Source of the DNA: Thalassotalea crassostreae
GTDB taxonomy: Bacteria > Pseudomonadota > Gammaproteobacteria > Enterobacterales > Alteromonadaceae
DNA: 64,000 nt
Assembly (NCBI RefSeq): GCF_001831495.1
Contig: NZ_CP017689.1
Location: 1,674,001 to 1,738,000, forward strand
Direction: 5' to 3'
Below the pieces are notes generated by a model that searched no databases, was not told the origin of the DNA, and saw only the letters and a list, made by a program, of their open reading frames with translations. Of the stretch, positions 61,006 to 64,000 are shown piece by piece (the first letter of the stretch is position 1; each line of letters opens with the position of its first letter). The position numbers and the translations under genes were made by a program.

Positions 61006-61141
61006 TTCTACCAATTAAATATTTCCATGCAAACCATTGCAAATAATTAAAATCCTATAAATCACTGTCTTTTCTGTATTTATTTGTTCTAGTTACTTAT
61101 AATTAGCGTTCAATTTTGGGCTCCGATACATAAGCGCATTT

Positions 61142-61966
61142 ATGCAATTTGGCAATAAAACACTCGATTTGAATGATTTCCAAATAATGGGAATATTAAA
61201 CGTCACTCCAGATTCTTTCTCTGATGGCGGTAATTTTAATAATATTGATTTGGCTCTTACACAAACTGAAGCAATGATTATTGATGGTGCCTCTATCATT
61301 GATATTGGTGGTGAATCAACTCGTCCAGGCGCTAAAGACGTTGCTTTGCAAGAGGAGCTCGATAGAGTGATACCGGTCATCGAAGCAATCAAAAAACGTT
61401 TCGATACCGTCGTGTCGATTGATACCAGTAAGTCACAGGTGATGACCGAGGCGGTAAAGAGCGGAGCAGGGCTTATAAATGATGTTCGGGCATTACAAAA
61501 TGAAGGTTGTATAGAAGCGGCGGCAAATACTGATGTCCCTGTTTGCTTAATGCATATGCAAGGCTTGCCACGTACCATGCAAAACAGCCCTCAATACGAT
61601 GATGTGGTAGCCGACGTAGCACAGTTTTTTGAACAAAGAATTACTCAGTGTGAGCGAGCTGGTATCGATAAAGATAGATTGATATTAGATCCAGGTTATG
61701 GCTTTGGTAAAACGCTTGAACAAAATTATCAATTACTTGCTCATCAAAATGAATTATTAGAACTTGGATTACCGTTATTAGCCGGAATTTCGCGTAAGTC
61801 AATGATCGGAAACCTTCTTAAAAGAGATGTAGAACAACGTTTAGCAGGGAGTTTGTCCGCTGCTGTAATAGCCGCGGTAAATGGTGCTAAAATTATACGA
61901 GTTCATGATGTAAAAGAAAGCGTTGATGCATTAAAGGTTTTAAACGCAACGTTTGCACAGTTATAG
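61142..61966 (+). CDS. folP: Dihydropteroate synthase
   Basis: It joins p-aminobenzoate to the pterin pyrophosphate in folate synthesis and is the target of sulfonamides. 274 residues. Family motifs are IMGILNVTPDSFSDGG at 16-31, IDIGGESTRPGA near 59, DPGYGFGKTLEQNY near 184 and GISRKSMIG near 219. The Shine-Dalgarno is poor. glmM follows after 89 bases that contain a 13-bp tandem repeat. The order ftsH-folP-glmM is conserved in gammaproteobacteria. Confidence 0.98.
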   Translation: MQFGNKTLDLNDFQIMGILNVTPDSFSDGGNFNNIDLALTQTEAMIIDGASIIDIGGESTRPGAKDVALQEELDRVIPVIEAIKKRFDTVVSIDTSKSQVMTEAVKSGAGLINDVRALQNEGCIEAAANTDVPVCLMHMQGLPRTMQNSPQYDDVVADVAQFFEQRITQCERAGIDKDRLILDPGYGFGKTLEQNYQLLAHQNELLELGLPLLAGISRKSMIGNLLKRDVEQRLAGSLSAAVIAAVNGAKIIRVHDVKESVDALKVLNATFAQL

Positions 61967-62000
61967 CAATAAACTAAAGCAATAAACTAAAGCAATAAAT
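61965..62000. repeat. 13-bp tandem repeat at the end of folP
   Basis: AGCAATAAACTAA is present 2.8 times head to tail. The first copy begins inside the folP stop codon (TAG), so the repeat arose at or from the gene end. It lies in the folP-glmM gap. Confidence 0.85.
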
Positions 62001-62055
62001 CCTAGAGTTAATTGCAGACAATAATTAATTTAAAAGTGTTCCAAGGAATATAAAC

Positions 62056-63393
62056 ATGTCGAACAGAAAATATTTTGGTACTGATGGTGTACGCGGATTA
62101 GTTGGTAAAGCGCCTATATCACCTGAATTTGTAATGAAACTCGGTTGGGCCGCCGGTAAAGTGTTAGCTGCGACAGGTACACAAAAAGTACTCATTGGAA
62201 AGGACACTCGTATTTCGGGATATATGCTTGAATCTGCATTAGAAGCAGGTTTCTCTGCTGCTGGTATCGATATTGGTTTAATGGGACCAATGCCAACACC
62301 TGCTGTTGCCTACCTAACCAAAACTTTTCGTGCTGAAGCTGGCATTGTAATTAGTGCTTCACATAACCCGTTTTACGATAATGGCATAAAGTTTTTCTCA
62401 ACCACAGGTGAAAAATTACCGGATTCAGTTGAGCTTGCTATTGAAGCAATGATCGATGAAGAGATGGATTGTGTGCATTCAGCGAAGCTTGGAAAAGCAA
62501 TGCGTATTGATGATGCAGCAGGTCGTTATATCGAGTTTTGTAAGTCAAACTTCCCGTCAGAGCATTCACTAAATGGCATCAAAATGGTGGTTGATTGTGC
62601 TAACGGTGCAACTTATCACATCGCTCCAAGTGTATTTAGAGAGTTAGGCGCTGAAGTTATTGAATTTGCATCAACGCCAAACGGCACTAACATCAATGAT
62701 GATTGCGGTGCTACGTCAATGAAGAATATTTCACGATTAGTGCTAGAACATCAAGCAGATGTCGGTATTGCCTTAGACGGTGATGGTGACCGCTTAATGA
62801 TGGTTGATCATAATGGTGACATTGTTGATGGTGATGAGATTATTTATATCATCGCGAAAAATGCTCAATATCATGGCCGCTTAAAAGGTGGGGTTGTGGG
62901 TACATTAATGAGTAATATGGGTCTTGAGCTCGCATTAAAAGAATTAAACATTGAATTCTCTCGCGCCAATGTTGGTGATCGCTACGTAATGCAACAATTG
63001 AAAGAAAAAGGCTGGCAGTTAGGTGCTGAAAACTCTGGCCATATTATTAACTTAAACTGCACATCGACAGGTGACGGTATTGTTGCCGCCTTGAACGTTC
63101 TTGAAGCGCTAGCGCAATCAGGAAAAACCCTTGCTCGATTGAAAAAGGGCATGAATAAATTGCCGCAAGTATTGGTTAATGTACGCTTTGAAGGCGATCA
63201 CGATCCATTAAGCTCAGACGCCGTAATACAAAGCGTGAAAGACGTCGAAGCAGAACTTGCCGGTATAGGACGAGTACTGCTGCGTAAGTCAGGTACAGAG
63301 CCTTTAATTCGTGTAATGGTTGAAGGGCCTGACCAATCTGAAGTATTGCGTCTTGCTAATGTCATTGCAGATCAAGTGAAAGTTGCAGGTTAA
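62056..63393 (+). CDS. glmM: Phosphoglucosamine mutase
   Basis: It converts glucosamine-6-phosphate to glucosamine-1-phosphate for peptidoglycan and LPS precursors. 445 residues as in E. coli. The phosphoserine is Ser102 within [10 protein letters not shown]. The metal-binding loop [11 protein letters not shown] is near 240, the sugar loop GAENSGHI near 322 and the phosphate-binding loop [15 protein letters not shown] near 408. AAGGA precedes the ATG. Probably co-transcribed with folP, since no terminator separates them. Confidence 0.98.
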   Translation: MSNRKYFGTDGVRGLVGKAPISPEFVMKLGWAAGKVLAATGTQKVLIGKDTRISGYMLESALEAGFSAAGIDIGLMGPMPTPAVAYLTKTFRAEAGIVISASHNPFYDNGIKFFSTTGEKLPDSVELAIEAMIDEEMDCVHSAKLGKAMRIDDAAGRYIEFCKSNFPSEHSLNGIKMVVDCANGATYHIAPSVFRELGAEVIEFASTPNGTNINDDCGATSMKNISRLVLEHQADVGIALDGDGDRLMMVDHNGDIVDGDEIIYIIAKNAQYHGRLKGGVVGTLMSNMGLELALKELNIEFSRANVGDRYVMQQLKEKGWQLGAENSGHIINLNCTSTGDGIVAALNVLEALAQSGKTLARLKKGMNKLPQVLVNVRFEGDHDPLSSDAVIQSVKDVEAELAGIGRVLLRKSGTEPLIRVMVEGPDQSEVLRLANVIADQVKVAG

Positions 63394-63557
63394 ATTAATT
63401 AATAATATTGACTGAGTTAATAACTAAGCGAGTGTAAGTGATAAAATTGTTGCTAAGTTGATGTTAAATTAAGCAAATAAACATTGTTGTAACGTATTCA
63501 CTTGTATCTTTTGAACGATTTAGCTAATATCTCGCCGGATAAATAAAGGGTATCATT

Positions 63558-64000
63558 ATGAGCAGACAAAAAATTGTTGCCGCTAATTGGAAAATGAATG
63601 GTAATCGCGAACTAGTTGAACAGATGTATCACGGTTTGAACCAAGAAAGTTTCAATGCTGAACAGCAAGTTATTATTTGCCCTCCAGCCCCTTATTTAGC
63701 GTCGTTACAAGCGAATATAAGTAACAATCAAGTCGCTATTGGTGCACAAAATATAAGCGAAAACGAAAAAGGTGCATATACAGGTGAGATTTCAGCTTTA
63801 ATGCTGAAAGATTTACAGGTACAATACGTGATTCTTGGTCATTCTGAGCGTCGTGCAATGTTTCACGATAGTACAGAATTAGTTGCCGAAAAAGTTGCTT
63901 ACGCTTTAGCAAGTGGTTTAACGCCGATTTTATGTATCGGTGAAACTCTTGAAGAACGCGAAGAAGGTCAAACTGAGTCGAGACTTAGTTACGAGCTTGC
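63558..64000 (+). CDS. tpiA: Triose-phosphate isomerase, 3'-truncated by window edge
   Basis: A glycolytic enzyme that interconverts dihydroxyacetone phosphate and glyceraldehyde 3-phosphate. The first 147 codons are present, out of about 250 expected. Translation from the ATG at 63558 begins MSRQKIVAANWKMNGN, with the catalytic lysine of NWKMNG at residue 12. The active-site histidine is in VILGHSERR near residue 95, and ILCIGETLEERE near 126 is also typical. AAAGGG precedes the ATG. Position after glmM is as in Pseudomonas and Shewanella, where secG follows. The reading frame is still open at the window end. Confidence 0.97.
   Translation, partial: MSRQKIVAANWKMNGNRELVEQMYHGLNQESFNAEQQVIICPPAPYLASLQANISNNQVAIGAQNISENEKGAYTGEISALMLKDLQVQYVILGHSERRAMFHDSTELVAEKVAYALASGLTPILCIGETLEEREEGQTESRLSYEL

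Overview
The window is ordinary chromosomal DNA of a marine gammaproteobacterium, most likely in the Colwelliaceae (Colwellia/Thalassotalea-like, order Alteromonadales). The evidence is low G+C, a 1613-residue NAD-glutamate dehydrogenase, the smc-zipA-ligA block, an nhaB/fadR divergent pair with dsbB next to it, many secreted peptidases, DUF3718 proteins, and the rlmE-ftsH-folP-glmM-tpiA string. This placement rests on gene content and order, not on a database search. I see no rRNA, tRNA, insertion sequence, prophage or CRISPR array.

Layout. 1-9.1 kb: 3'-part of an RND/MMPL exporter, NAD-glutamate dehydrogenase, pyrD, and an outer-membrane barrel-like protein. 9.3-11.5 kb: a secreted dipeptidase and an AraC regulator in one minus-strand operon. 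11.8-15.0 kb: a one-domain GspF-like membrane protein translationally coupled to a type IV pilin, then glnS. 15.1-18.2 kb: two tandem DUF3718 paralogues and an M2 peptidase. 18.6-21.7 kb: a PsrA-like TetR regulator, nagZ and a DASS anion symporter. 22.0-25.7 kb: a small membrane protein, dsbB and nhaB, divergent from fadR. 25.9-33.1 kb: grxD, a 2-Cys peroxiredoxin, a membrane protein, rnt, an M1 aminopeptidase, a small secreted protein, an ATP-grasp enzyme and a CysZ-like protein. 33.3-40.2 kb: smc, zipA, ligA. 40.3-46.6 kb: an NAD(P)-binding protein, a 750-bp gene-free A/T-rich stretch with two DnaA-box-like sites, a BigR-like ArsR regulator with two YeeE/YedE half-transporters, a LysR regulator, a small membrane protein, a TPR/retropepsin protein and a secreted protein. 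46.7-50.4 kb: DUF885, M48 and FKBP proteins. 50.5-56.4 kb: dapB, carAB, greA. 56.5-57.6 kb: two type IV pilin-like proteins. 57.8-64 kb: yhbY, rlmE, ftsH, folP, glmM and the start of tpiA.

Functional themes. There is an unusually dense set of envelope peptidases (M19, M2, M1, DUF885, M48), which fits a peptide-degrading marine heterotroph alongside a catabolic NAD-glutamate dehydrogenase. Fatty-acid sensing appears twice (PsrA-like and FadR). Redox and sulfur handling is represented by DsbB, Grx4, peroxiredoxin, a CysZ-like protein and the BigR/YeeE-YedE set. Several genes start with TTG and have a good Shine-Dalgarno sequence at the right distance.

No wholly new multi-gene system can be claimed. 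The best candidates for something undescribed are the coupled GspF-like/pilin pair upstream of glnS, an orphan minus-strand terminator beside an 18-bp perfect palindrome between the M2 peptidase and psrA (possible small RNA), an operator-like repeat set in front of the BigR-like gene, and a few small open frames with ribosome-binding sites.
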